This document shows, in pieces, positions 45,130-60,100 of a stretch of 64,000 nt of DNA. Positions within the stretch are counted from its first letter, which is position 1. Every line of letters starts with the position of its first letter. A model generated the notes under the pieces. That model saw only the letters and a program-made list of their open reading frames with translations. It was not told the origin of the DNA and made no database searches. A program made the position numbers and the translations under genes. Origin of the DNA: Homarus americanus (lineage: Eukaryota > Arthropoda > Malacostraca > Decapoda > Nephropidae); contig NW_024751813.1 of the NCBI RefSeq assembly GCF_018991925.1, forward strand, positions 1 to 64,000. The letters are read 5' to 3'.

Positions 45130-48100
45130 ACTGCGTGGGTGAAGGAACACAGTCAACACACCGGGCACATCTCCATGTGTACAGTGCTTTACCTGCGTGT
45201 GGCAGAAGGAATATTGAAGTCAACACACACCGGGCACATCCCTCCATGTGTACAGTGCGCTTTACCTGCGTGGTGAAGGAACACAGTCAACACACCGGCA
45301 CCTCTCTCCATGTACAGTGCTTTACCTGCGTGTGGTGAAGGAATACAGCCAAATTACTACCCCGGGGCACCTCTCCATGTACAGTGCTTTACCTGCGTGA
45401 AGGAACATAGTCAACACACCGTGGGCACATCCCTCCATGTACACAGTGCGTTTACCCTGCGTGTGGTGAAGGAACGAAGTCACCACACCGTGCACCTCTC
45501 CGCGTACAGTGCTTTACCTGGTGTGTGGTGAAGGAACACAGTCAACACACCGCACATCTCTCCATGTACAGTGCCACCTGCGTGTGGTGAAGGAATACGT
45601 CAACACACCGGGCACCTCCCTCCATGTATGCGCTTCGCCCAGTGTGTGGTGAAGGGAACATAGCTCAACACACCAAAGCACAACTTCCATGTATGCGCTT
45701 TACCGTGTGCAGCGGAAATACAACAACACACCGTAGGCACCTCTCCATGTACAGTGCTTACCTGCGTGGTGAAGGAACACAGTCAACACACCGGGCACAT
45801 CCCTCCATGTACAGTGCTTACCCAGTGTGTGGTGAAGGAACACAGTCAACACACCGGGCACATCCCTCCATGTACAGTGCGTTTACCTGCGTGTGGTGAA
45901 GGCAACATGTCACCACACCGGGCACCTCTCCATGTACAGTGTTTACCTGCGTGTGGTGAAGGAACACAGTCAACACACCGGGCACCTCTCTCCATGTACA
46001 GTGCTTTACCTTGCGTGTGGTGAAGGAACATGTCATACACCGGGGCACCTCCTCCATGTATAGTGCTTTTACCTGCGTGTGGTGAAGGAACACAGTCAAC
46101 ACACCGGGCACCTCCCCTCCATGTACAGTGCTTTACCTGCGTGTGGCAGAAGGAACACAGTCAACACACCGGGCAATAATCCCTCCATGTACAGTGCCAC
46201 CTGCGGGTAAAGGAAATACAGCAACACACCGCACACTTCCGCTGCAGCGTTCAAGCTACCGCAGAAGGGATTACAGTCAACACACCGGGCAATATCCCTC
46301 CGCTGGCCGCAGCTTTACCTGGGTGTGGAAGGAACACAGTCAACACACCGGCACATCCCTCCATGTACAGTGCTTTACCTGCGTGTGGTGAAGGAATGCA
46401 CGTCATACCGCACCTCTCTCCATGTACAGTGCGTTTTACCTGCGTGTGGTGAAGGAACACAGTCAACATTACCGGGCACACCCTCCATGTACAGTGCTTA
46501 CCTGCGTGTGGTGAAGGAACACAGCTCAACACACCGGCACACCCCCATGCCAGTGCTTTACCTGCGTGTGGTGAAGGAACACAGTCAACACACCGGGCAC
46601 CTCTCTCCATGTACAGTGCTTTACCTGCGTGTGTGGTGAAGGAAACACAACAACACACCGGGCACATCCCTCCATGTACAGTGCTTTACCGTGTGGTGAA
46701 GAACACAAAGTCAACACACCGGGCACATCCCTCCATGTACAGTGTGCTTTACCTGCGTGTGGTGAAGGAATACAGTCAACACACGCACATCCCTCCATGT
46801 ACAGTGCTTTACCTGCGTGTGGTGAAGGAACACAGTCAACACACCGGGCACCTCTCTCCATGTACAGTGCTTTACCTGCGTGTAGGAACAGTCAACACAC
46901 CGGGCACCTCTCTCCATGTACATACAGTGCTTTACCTGCGTGTGTGGTGAAGGAACACAGTCAATACACTGGGCACACCCTCCATGTACAGTGCTTTACC
47001 CGTGTGGTGAAGGAACACAGTCAACACACCGGGCGCCATCCCTCCATGTACAGTGCGCTTTACCTGGGTGTGTGGTGAAGGAACACAGTCAACACACCGG
47101 GCACATCTCCATGTACAGTGCTTACCTGCGTGTGGTGAAGGAACACAGTCAACACACCGGGCACCCTCTCCATGTACAGTGCTTACCTGCGTGTGGTGAA
47201 GGAATGATAGTCAACACACCGGGCAATAATTCCCCTCCATGTACAGTGCTTTACCTGCGTGTGGTGAAGGAACACAGTCAACACACCGGGCAATATCCCT
47301 CCATGTACAGTGTGTGCTTTACCTGCGTGTGGTGAAGGAACACAGTCAACACATCAAAATTTCTTGCCAGTGTTTTACCTGCGTAAAGTAAGGAATACAG
47401 TCAACACACCGGCACATCCTCCATGTACAGTGCGCTTACCTGCGTGTGTGGTGAAGGAAATGCCAGTCAATACACCGGGCACACCTCCATGTACAGTGCT
47501 TTACCTGCGTGTGTGGTGAAGGAACACAGTCAACACACCGGGCACATCCCTCCATGTGTACAGTGCTTTACCTGCGTGTGGTGAAGGCTGAATGACAGTC
47601 ACCACACACACCGGGCACACCCCTCCATGTACAGTGCTTTACCCAGGTGTGGTGAAGGAACATATCAACAACACCAAGTACACATCCTCCGCGCGTGGCT
47701 TTGCCCAAGTGTGTGGTGAAGGAACACAGTCAACAGCCACACCCCGGGCACACCTCCATGTACAGTGTTTACCTTGGCGTGGGTAAAGAACACAGTCACA
47801 CCTGGGTACCCTCCATGTACATGCGCTTTACCTGCGTGTGGTATGACAGTCAACACACCGGGCACATCCCTCCGTACAGTGTTTCACCCGCGTGTGGTGA
47901 ATGAACACAGTCAACACACCGGCACATCCCCTCCATGTACAGTGCTCTTTACCCAAGTGGTGGTTCCACAGTCAACACACCGGGCAATATCCTCCGCGCA
48001 GTGCTTTACCTGCGTGGTGGAAGGTGTCAACACCGGGCACCTCTCTCCATGTACAGTGCTTACCTGCGTGTGGTGAAGGAACACAGTCAACACACCGGGC

Positions 48101-51100
48101 ACCTCTCTCCATGTACAGTGCTTACCTGCGTGGTGAAGGAATTACAGTCAACACACCGGGCAATATCCCTCCATGTACAGTGCTTTACCTGGTGTAGAAG
48201 GAACACAGTCAACACACCGGGCACATCTCTCCATGTACAGTGCTTTTACCTGCGTGTGGTGAAGGAACACAGTCAATACACCGGGCACCTCTCTCTCCAC
48301 GCGTACAGTGCTTACCTGCGTGTGGTGAAGGAACACAGTCAACACACCGGGCACACCTCCATGTACAGTGCTTTACCCATGCGGTGGTGAAGGAACACAG
48401 TCAACACACCGGGCAATTGACCCTCCGCTGTACAGTGCTTTACCTGCGTGTGGTGAAGGAACACAGTCAACACACCGGGCACCTCTCTCCATGTACAGTG
48501 CTTTACCTGGCGCGGTGTGGTGAAGGAACACAGTCAACACACCGCACATCCTCCATGTACAGTGCTTTACCTGCGTGTGGTGAAGGAATTACAGTCAACA
48601 CCAAGCACACCCTCCATGCAGTGCTTTACCTGGCGCGGTGTGCGTTGAAGGAACACAGTCAACACACCGCAATCCCTCCATGTACAGTGCTTTACCTGGG
48701 CGTGGTGAAGGAACACAGTCAACACACCGGGCACACCCTCCATGTACAGTGCTTTACCTGCGTGTGGTGAAGGAAGTCAACACACCGGGCACATCCCCTC
48801 CATGTACAGGCTTTACCTGCGGTGGTGGTGAAGGAACACAGTCAACACACCGCACCTCTCTCCATGTACAGTGCTTACCCGTGTGTAGAAGAACAGTCAA
48901 CACACCGGCACATCCCTCCATGTACAAAGCTTACCTGCGTGTGGTGAAGGAACAGTCAACACACCGGGCACACCCCCCTCCATGTACAGTGCTTACCTGC
49001 GTGTGGTGAAGGTTCACGCGTCAACACACCGGCACACCCTCCATGTACAGTGCTTACCTGCGTGTGGTGAAGGAACACAAAATAACACACCGGGCATATC
49101 CCTCCATGTACAGTGCGTTTTACCTGCGTGTGGTGAAGGAACACAGTCAACACACCGCTACATCCTCCGTGTATGCGCGCTTGGCCTGCGTGTGGTGAAG
49201 GAACACAAACACACCGGGCACACACACCCTCCATGTACAGTGCTTACCTGCGTGTGGTGAAGGAATGACAGTCAACACACCGGGCAATATCCCTCCATGT
49301 ACAGTGCTTTCTTACCTGCGTGTGGTGAAGTGAAATCACAACAACACACTGGCACATCCTCCATGATACAGTGCTTTACCTGCGTGTGAAGAACATGTCA
49401 CCGTACACCGGGCACTCCTCTCTCTCCATGTACAGTGCTTACCTGCGTGTGGTGAAGGAACACAGTCAACACACCGGCACATCCCTCCATGTACAGTGCT
49501 TTACCTGCGTGTGGTGAAGGAACAGTCAACACACCGGCACCTCTCTCCATGTACACAGTGCGCTTTACCCGGCGTGTGGTGAAGGAACACAGCCAACACA
49601 CCGGGCACATCCCTCCATGTACAGTGCTTTACCTGCGTGTGGTGAAGGAATTACGTCAACACACCGGGCAATTATCCCTCCATACAGTGCTTTACCTGCG
49701 TGGTGAAGGAACACAGTCAACACACCGGGCACATCCCTCCATGTACAGTGCTACACGTGTAAGTAGTGAACACAGTCAACACACCGGGCACCTCTCTCTC
49801 CATGTGGCCAGTGCTTTACCTGCGTGTGGTGAAGGAACACAGTCAACACACCGGGCACATCCCTCCATGTACAGTGCTTTACCTGTGTGTGGTGAAGGAC
49901 AGTCAACACACCGGGCACATCCCTCCATGTACAATAAAGTTTTACCTGCGTGTGGTGAAGAACACAGTCAACACACCGGGCACACATCCCCTTCCATGTA
50001 CAAAAGCTTTACCTGCGTGTGTGGTGAAGGAATATTGTGTCAACACACCGGCACCTCTCTCTCCATGTACAGGCTTCTTTACCCAGTGAAGGAACACAGT
50101 CAACACACCGGGCACATCCCTCCATGTACAGTGCTTTACCTGCGTGCGTAGCGGTACCACAGTCAACACACCGGGCACATCCCGCTGTACAGTGCTTTAC
50201 CCGCTGCGTGTGGTGAAGGAACACAGTCAACACACCGCACCTCTCTCCATGTACAGTGCTTTACCTGCGTGTGGTGAAGCGAATCGACAGTCAACACACA
50301 GGGGCAATCTCTCTCCATGTACAGTGCTTACCTGCGTGTGGTGAAGGAACACAGTCAACACACCGGGCACATCCCTCCATGTACAGTGCTTTACCTGCGT
50401 GTGGTAGCGTTCACAGTCAACACACCGGGCACCCTCCGCGTACAGTGCTTTACCTGCGTGTAGAAGGAACACAGTCAACACACCCGGCACCTCTCCATGT
50501 ATACAGTGCTTGGCGTGTGGTGAAGGAACACAGTCAACACACCGGGCACACCTCCATGTACAGTGCTTTACCTGCGTGTGAAGGAACACAGTCAACACAC
50601 CGGGCACATCCCATGCGAAGTGGGCTTACCCTGCGTGTGTGGTGAAGGAACACAGTCAACACACCGGGCACACCCTCCATGTACAGTGCTTTACCTGCAT
50701 GTAAAAGGAATACGTCAACAGCACCGAGCGACATCCCTCCATGTGCTAGTGCTTTACCTGCGTGTGGTGAAGGAACACAGTCAACACACCGGGCGCACAT
50801 CCCTCCATGTACAGTGTGCTTTACCCGTGTGGTGAAGGAACACAGTCAACACACCGGGCACCTCTCTCCATGTACAGTGCTTTACCTGCGTGTGGTAAGG
50901 AACACAGCTCAAATTACTTACCCAAGTACCCCTCTCCATGTACAGTGCTTTTACCTGCGTGTGGTGAAGGAACACAGTCAACAACACCGGGCACATCCCC
51001 TCCATGTATGCGTTTTACCTGCGTGGTGAAGGAACACAGTCAACACACCGGGCACATCCTCCACGTACAGTGCGCTTTACCTGCGTGTGGTGAAGGAATG

Positions 51101-54100
51101 ACAGTCAACACACCGGGCACCTCTCCATGTACAGTGCTTTACCTGCGTGGTGAAGGAACACAGTCAACACACCGGGCACCTCCATGTACAGTGCTTTACC
51201 CGCGTGTGGTGAAGGCGAACACAGTCAACACACCGGGCACATCCCCTCCATGTACAGTGCGCTTACCCGCGTGTGGTGAAGGAACACAGTCAACACACCG
51301 CACCTCTCTCCATGTACAGTGCTTTACCTGCGTGTGGTGAAGGAACACAGTCAACACACCGGGCACCCCTTCCATGTACAGTGCTTTACCTGCGTGTGGT
51401 GAAGGAACACAGTCAATACAACGCGTTCCCCTCCATGTATGCGCTTTACCTGCGTGTGGTGAAGGAACACAGTCAACAATACCGGGCAAGACCTCCATGT
51501 ACAGTGCTTACCTGCGTGTGGTGAAGGAACACAGTCAACACACCGGGCACCTCTCTCCATGTACAGTGCTTTACCCAAGTGGTGAAGGAATACATTCAAC
51601 ACACCGGGCACATCCCTCCTGGGCGTACAGTGCGCTTTACCTGCGTGGTGAAGGAACACAGTCAACACACCGGCACATCCCTCCATGTACAGTGCGCTTT
51701 ACCTGCGTGGTGAAGGAACACAGTCAACACACCGGGCACAATCCCCTCCATGTACAGTGCTTTACCTGCGTGTGGTGATGAACACAGTCAACACACCGGG
51801 CACATCCCCTCCATGTACAGTGCTTTACCTGCGTGTGGCAGAAGGAATACAGTCAACACACCGGGCACCTCTCTCCATGTACAGTGCTTTACCTGCGTGT
51901 GGTGAAGGAACACAGTCAACACACCGGGCAATATCCCTCCATGTACAGTGCTTTACCCAAGGCGTGTGGTGAAGGAATCATGAGTCACCATTACTGGGCA
52001 CCCCTCTCTCCCATGTACAGTGCTTTACCTGCGTGTGGTGAAGGAACACAGTCAACACACCGGGCACACCCTCCATGTACAGTGCTTTACCTGCGTGTGG
52101 TGGTGAAGGAACACAGTCAACACACCGGGCACACCTCCATGTACAGTGCTTTACCTGCGTGTGGTGAAGGAACACAGTCAACACACCGGCACATCCTCCA
52201 TGTACAGTGCTTACCTGCGTGTGGTGAAGGAACACAGTCAACACCGAGCACCTCCTCCATGTACATGCGTGCGCGCTTTACCCAGGTGGTGAAGGAACAC
52301 AGTCAACACACCGGCACACCCTCCATGTACAGTGCGCTTTACCTGCGTGTGGTAGCGAATATTGAAGTCAACACACCGGGCACATCTCCATGTACAGTGC
52401 TTTTACCTGCGTGTGGTGAAGGAACACAGTCAACACACCGGGCACCTCTCTCCATGTACAAAGTGCTTTACCTGCGTGTGGTGGTGAAGAACACAGTCAA
52501 CACACCGGGCACATCCCTCCATGTACAGTGCTTTACCTGCGTGTGGTGAAGGAACACAGTCAACACACCGGGCACAATTCCCTCCCATGTACAGTGCTTT
52601 ACCACCTGCGCGTGGTGAAGGAATCACAGTCAACACACCGGGCACCTCTCTCCATGTACAGTTTTACCTGCGGTGGAAGAACATTGAAATAACACACCGG
52701 GCACATCCTCCATGTATACAGTGCTTTACCTGCGTGTGTGGTGAAGGAACACAGTCAACACACCGGGCACATCCTCCATGTACAGTGCTTACCTGGGTGC
52801 GTGTGGTGAAGGAACACAGTCAACACACCGGCACCTCTCTCCATGTACAGTTTTTACCTGCGTGTGGTGAAGGAATACAGTCAACACACAGGGCACCTCT
52901 CTCCATGTATACAGTGCGCTTACCTGCGTGTGGTGAAGGAATTCAGTCAACACACCGGGCACATCCCTCCATGCCGTACAGTGCAGCTTACCTGGGTGTG
53001 GTGAAGGAACACAGTCAACACACCGGGCACCTCTCTCCACATGTACAGTGCTTTACCTGCGTGTGGTGAAGGAATACAGTCAACACACCGGGGCAGACCT
53101 CTCCATGTACAGTGCTTTACCTGCGTGTGGTGAAGGAACACAGTCAACACACCGCACACCCTCCATGTACAGTGCTTACCTGCGTGGTGAAGGAACACAG
53201 TCAACACACCGGGCAAGGAATATCCCCTCCATGTACAGCGGCTTTACCCCGTGTGGTGAAGGAACACAGTCAACACACCGGGCACACCCTCCATGTACAG
53301 TGCTTTACCTACGTGTGGTGAAGGAAATACAGTCAACACACCGGAGCGATCCCTCCAGTGTACAGTGCTTTACCCGTGTGGTGAACACAGTCAACACACC
53401 CCGGGCAATATCCCCTCCGCGTAACAGTGCTTACCCGCGTGTGGTGAAGGAACACAGTCAACACACCGGGCACCTCTCTCCATGTACAGTGCTTACCCGC
53501 GCGTGGTAAGGAACACAGTCAATACACCGGGCACCTCTCCATGTACAGTGCTTTACCTGCGTGTGGTGAAGGAACACAGTCAACACACCGGGCACATCCT
53601 CTCCGCGCAGTTTACCTGCGTGTGGTGAAGGCGAACATGTCAACACACTGAAGTAATATCCCTCCATGTACAGTTTACCGCGTGGTGAAGGAACCGCAGT
53701 CAACACACCGGGCACCTCTCTCTCCATGGTGGCCAGTGCTTTACCTGCGTGTGTGTGGGAAGGAACACAGTCAACACACCGGGCACCTCTCTCCATGTAC
53801 AGTGCTTTACCTGGGTGTGTGGTGAAGGAACACAGCCAACACACCGGCACATCCTCCATGTACAGTGGGCTACCCTGCGTGTGGTGAAGGAACACAGTCA
53901 ACACACCGGGCACCCTCTCTCCATGTACAGTGCTTACCTGCGTGTGTGGTGAAGGAATTACAGTCAACACACACCGGGCACCTCTCTCCATGTACAGTGC
54001 TTTACCTGCGTGGTGAAGGAACACAGTCAACACACCGGCACCTCCCCTCCATGTACAGTGCTTACCTGCGTGTGTGGTGAAGGAACACAGTCAACACACC

Positions 54101-57100
54101 GGGCACATCCCTCCATGTACAGTGCTTTACCTGCGTGGTGAAGGAACACAGTCAACACACCGCACCTCTCTCCATGTACAAAGCTTTACCTGCGTGTGGT
54201 GAAGGAACACAGTCAACACACCGGGCACACATCCCTCCATGTACAGTGCTTTACCTGCGTGTGGTGAAGGAATCATTGTAGTCAACACACCGGGCACATC
54301 CCTCCATGTACAGTGCTTTACCTGCGTGTGGTGAAGGAATTCATACAGTCAACACACCGGCAGTCCTCCACATGTATTGTGTGCTTTACCTGCGTGTGGT
54401 GGTGAAGAACACAGTCAACACACCGGGCACATCCCCTCCATGTACAGTGCTTTACCTGCGTGTGGTGAAGGGATAGTCAACACCTGGGCACCTCTCCATG
54501 TACAGTGCTTTACCTGCGTGTGGTGAAGGAACACAGTCAACACACCGGGCACATCCCTCCATGTACAGTGCGTTTTTTACCTGCGTGTGGTGAAGGAATA
54601 CAGTCAACACACCGGCACCTCTCCATGTACAGTGCTTTTTACCTGCGTGTGGTGAAGGAACACAGTCAACACACCGGCACATCCCTCCATGTACAGTGCT
54701 TACCTGCGTGTGGGTGAAGGAATGACAGTCAACACACCGGGCACACCTCCATGTACAGTGTGCTTTACCTGGGTGCGGTGGTGAAGGAACACAGTCAACA
54801 CACCGGCACACATCCCTCCATGTACAGTTTTACCTGCGTGTGGTGAAGGAACACAGTCAACACACCGAGCGCCTCCTCCATGTGTACAGTGCTTACCTGC
54901 GTGTGGTGAAGGAACACAGTCAACACACCGCACACCCTCCATGTACAGTGTGCTTTACCTGGGTGTGGTGAAGGAATACAGTCAACACACCGGGCACATC
55001 TCTCCATGTATGCGTTTACCTGCGTGTGGTGAAGGAACACAGTCAACACACCGGGCACCTCTCTCCATGTGTACAGTGCTTTACCTGGTGTGGTGAAGGA
55101 ACACAGTCAACACACCGGGCACATCCCTCCATGTACAGTGCGCTTTACCCGCGTGTGGTGAAGGAACACAGTCAACACACCGGGCACACCCCTCCATGTA
55201 CAGTGCTTTACCTGCGTGTGAAGGAACACAGTCAACACACCGGCACCTCTCCATGTACAGTGCTTTACCTGCGTGGTGAAGGAACACAGTCAACACACCG
55301 GGCACATCCCTCCATGTACAGTGCTTTACCCGCGTGTGGTGAAGGAACACAGTCAACACTGACCGGGCACCCTCTCCATGTACAGTGCGCTTTACCTTGC
55401 GTGTGGTGAAGGAACACAGTCAACACACCGGGCAATATCCCTCCATGGCCAGTGCTTTTACCTGCATGTGGTGAAGGAACACACACCGGGCACACCCTCC
55501 ATGTACAGTGTTTACCTGCGTGTGTGGTGAAGGGTCACAGCTTCAACACACCGGGCACCTCCTCCATGTACAGTGCTTTACCTGCGTGTGGTGAAGGAAC
55601 ACAGTCAACACACCGGCACATCCTCCATGTACAGTGCTTTACCTGCGTGTGGTGAAGGAACACAGTCAACACACACCGGGCACATCCCTCCATGTACAGT
55701 GCTTTACCTTGCGTGGTGAAGGAACACAGTCAACACTAACTGAAGTACCATCCCCTCCATGTACAGTGCGTTTTACCTGCGTGTGGTGAAGGAACACAGT
55801 CAACACACCGGGCACACCCCCTCCATGTATACAGTGCTTTACCTGCGTGTGGTGAAGGAACACAGTCAACACACACCGGGCACATCTCTCCATAGTACAG
55901 TGCTTTCCACCTGCGTGTGGTGAAGGACAGTCAACACACCGGCACATCCTCCATGTACAGTGTTTTTACCTGGTGGGTGTAAGAAATCATTGTAAATACC
56001 ACACCGGGCACATCTCTCCATGTACAGTGCTTACCTGCGTGTGGTGAAGGAACACAGTCAACACACCGGCACATCCCATGTACAGTGCTTACCTGTGGCG
56101 TGGTGAAGGAACATGTCAACACACCGGGCACATCCCTCCACATGTATGCGTGCTTTACCTGCGTGTGGTGAAGGAACACAGTCAACACACACCGGGCACA
56201 TCCCCTCCATGTACAGTGCTTTACCTGCGTGTGGTGAAGGAACACAGTCAACACACCGGGCAATATCCCTCCATGTACAGTGCGCGCTTTTACCTGCGTG
56301 TGGTGAAGGACTACGTCAACACACCGGGCACATCCCCTCCATGTACAGTGTGCTTTACCTGCGTGGTGAAGGAACACAGCGTCAACACACCGGGCACCCT
56401 ACCCATGTACAGTGCTTTACCTGCGTGTGGTGAAGGGAACACACAGTCAACACACCGGAATAACATCCCCTCCATGTACAGTGCTTTTTACCTGCGTGTG
56501 GTGAAGGAATACAACAACACACACCGGGCACATCCCTCCATGTGTACAGTGCGCTTTACCTGCGTGTGGTGAAGGAACACAGTCAACACACCGGGCACAT
56601 CCTCCATGTACAGTGCTTTACCTGCGTGTGGTGAAGGAACACAGTCAACACACACCGGCACATCCCTCCATGTACAGTGCTTTACCTGCGTGTGTGGTGA
56701 AGGAACACAGTCAACACACCGGGTACATCCCTCCATGTACAGTGCTTTACCTGCGTGTGAAGGAACATGGTCAACACACCGGGCACATCCCTCCATGTAC
56801 AGTGCTTACCTGCGTGGTGGCGAACACAGTCAACACACCGGGCACATCCCTCCATGTACAGTGCGCTTTACCTGCGTGTGGTGAAGAACACAGTCGCACA
56901 TACCGGGCACATCCCCTCCATGTACAGTGCGCTTTACCTGCGTGTGGTGAAGGAACACAGTCAACACACCGGGCACATCTCTCCATGTACAGTGTGCTTT
57001 ACCTGCGTGTGGTGGTGAAGGAACACACAGTCAAACAATACCCGCACCTCTCCATGCACAGTGCTTACCTGCGTGTGGTGAAGGAACACAGTCAACACAC

Positions 57101-60100
57101 ACCGGGCACATCCCCCATGTACAGTGCGCTTTACCTGCGTGTGGTGAAGGAATACAGTCAACACACCGGCAATATCCCTCCATGTACAGTGCGCCTGCGT
57201 GTGGTGAAGGAACACAGTCAACACACCGGGCACCTCTCTCCATGTATGTGCAAGTTTATGTGTGGTGAAGAACACAGTCAACACACCGGGCACATCCTCC
57301 ATGCAGCTTTACCTGCGTGTGGTGAAGGAACACAAATAACACACCGGGCACATCCCTCCATGTATACAGTGCCTTACCTGCGTGTGTGGTGAAGGAACAC
57401 AGTCACCACACCGGGCACCTCTCTCCATGTACAGTGCTTACCTGCGTGTGGTGAAGGAATGAACACACCGGGCACCTCCCTCCATGTACAGTGCTTTACC
57501 TGCGTGTGGTGAAGAACGACAGTCAACACACCGGCACATCCCTCCAGCGTACAGTGCTTTACCTGCGTGGTGAAGGAACACAGTCAACATACCGGGCAAC
57601 CTCTTCCTTGTACAGTGCTTTACCTGCGTGTGGTGAAGGAACACAGTCAACACACCGGGCACATCTCCATGTACAGTGCTTTACCTGCGTGTGTGGTGAA
57701 GGAATACAGTCAACACACCGGGCACCTCTCTCCATGTACAGTGCTTTACCTGCGTGTGTGGTGAAGGAACACAGTCAACACACCGGCAATCCCTCCACAT
57801 GTACAGTGCTTACCTGCGTGTGGTGAAGGAACACAGTCAACACACCGGGCAGCACACCCTCCATGTACAAGCTTTACCTGCGTGTGGTGAAGGAACACAG
57901 TCAACACACCGGGCACCTCTCCATGTACAGTGCTTTACCTGCGTGTGGTGAAGGCGAACACAGTCAACAATACCGGCACCTCTCTCCATGTACAGTGCGT
58001 TTTTTACCTGCGTGGTGAAGGAACACAGTCAACACACCGGGCACATCTCCATGTACAGTGCTTACCTGCGTGGTGAAGAACACAGTCAACACACCGGGCA
58101 ACCTCTCTCCATGTACAGCGCTTTACCCTGCGTGGTGAAGGAATTCACAGTCAACACACCGGGCACCTCCATGCACAGTGCTTTACCTCGCGTGTGGTGA
58201 AGGAACACAACAACACACCGGCAATATCCTCCATGTACAGTGCTTACCCGCGTGGTGAAGGAACACAGTCAACACACCGGGCACATCTCCATGTACAGTG
58301 CTTTACCCGCGTGTGGTGAAGGAACACAACACACCGGGCACACCCTCCATGTACGTAGTGCTTTACCTGCGTGGTGAAGGAACACAGTCAACACACCGGG
58401 CACATGCTCTCCATGTAAAGTGCTTACCCAGTGTGTGGTGAAGGAACGCGTCAACACCGCACACCTCCTCCATGTAAGCAGTGCTTACTCCTGTGTGTGG
58501 TAGGTTAAAACACAGTCAACAATACCCCGGGCACCTCTCTCCATGTACAGCGTTTACCTGCGTGTGGTGAAGGAACACAGTCACACCGGCACATCCCTCC
58601 ATGTACAGTGCGCTTTACCTGCGTGTGGTGAAGGAACACAGTCAACACACCAAAGAATCCCCTCCATAAAAAGTGCGTGTGTGCGGCCTTTGCCTGCGTG
58701 TGGTGAAGGAACACAGTCAACACACCGGGCACATCCCTCCATGTACAGTGCTTTACCTGTGTGTGGTGAAGGAACACAGTCAACACACCGGGCAACCTCC
58801 ATGTACAGTGCGCTTTAATACCTGCGTGTGGTGAAGGAACACAGTCAACACACCGCACATCCCTCCATGTACAGTGCGTTTACCTGCGTGTGGTGAAGGA
58901 ACGACAGTCAACACACCGGGCACATCCTCCCATGTACAGTGCGTGCTTTACCTGCGTGTGGTGAAGGAAATACAGTCACACCAAGTAAGCATCCTCCATG
59001 TACAGTGCTTTACCTGGTGTGTGTGGTGAAGGAACACAGTCAACACACCGGGCATGACCTTCTCCATGTATACAGTGCTTTACCTGCGTGGTGAAGGAAT
59101 CACAGTCAACACACCGATATTTTACCTGCGTGGTGAAGGAATTACAGTCAACACACCGGGCACCTCTCCATGTATACAGTGCTTTTACCTGCGTGTGGTG
59201 AAGTAACACAGCCGCACACCGGGCACATCCCTCCATGTACAAAAAGTTTTTACCTGCGTGTAGAAGGAAGATGTAGTCACATACACCGGGCACATCCTCC
59301 ACATGTACAGTGCTTTACCCGCGTAGGTGAAGGAACACAGTCAACACACCCCGGGCACCTCCATGTGTACAGTGCTTTACCCGTGTGGTGAAGGAACACA
59401 GTCAACACAACGGGCACATCCCTCCATGTACAGTGCTTTTACCCGTGGTGAAGGAACATTGAAGTCAACACACCGGCACATCCCTCCATGTACAGTGCAA
59501 GCTTTACCTGCGTGTGGTGGAAGGAACACAGTCAACACACACTGGGCACCTCTCTCCATGTACAGTGCTTACCTGCGTGTGTGGTGAAGGAACACAGTCA
59601 ATACACCGCAGCCCCTCCATGTACAGTGTGCTACCTGCGTGTGGTGAAGGAACCCACAGTCAACACACCGGCACATCCCTCCATGTGGCCACAGTGCTTT
59701 ACCTGCGTGTGGTGAAGGAACACAGTCAACACACCGGGCACCTCTCCTTGTACAGTGCTTTTACCTGCGTGGTGAAGGAACACAGTCAACACACCGGCAA
59801 TATCTCTCCATGTACAAAAAGCCAATTTGTACGCAGCAAAGAGTCAACACACCGGGCACCTCTCTCCATGTACAGTGCTTACCTGCGTGTGGTGAAGAAC
59901 ACAGTCACACACCCGCACATCCTCCATGTACAGTGCTTACCTGCGTGGGTGGTGAAGGAACACAGTCAACACACCGGGCACCTCTCTCCATGTACAGTGC
60001 TTTTGCTCCGCGTGTGGTGAAGGAACACAGTCAACACACACCGGGCACCTCTCTCCAGCGTATACAGTGCTTTACCTGCGTGTGGTGAAGGAACACAGTC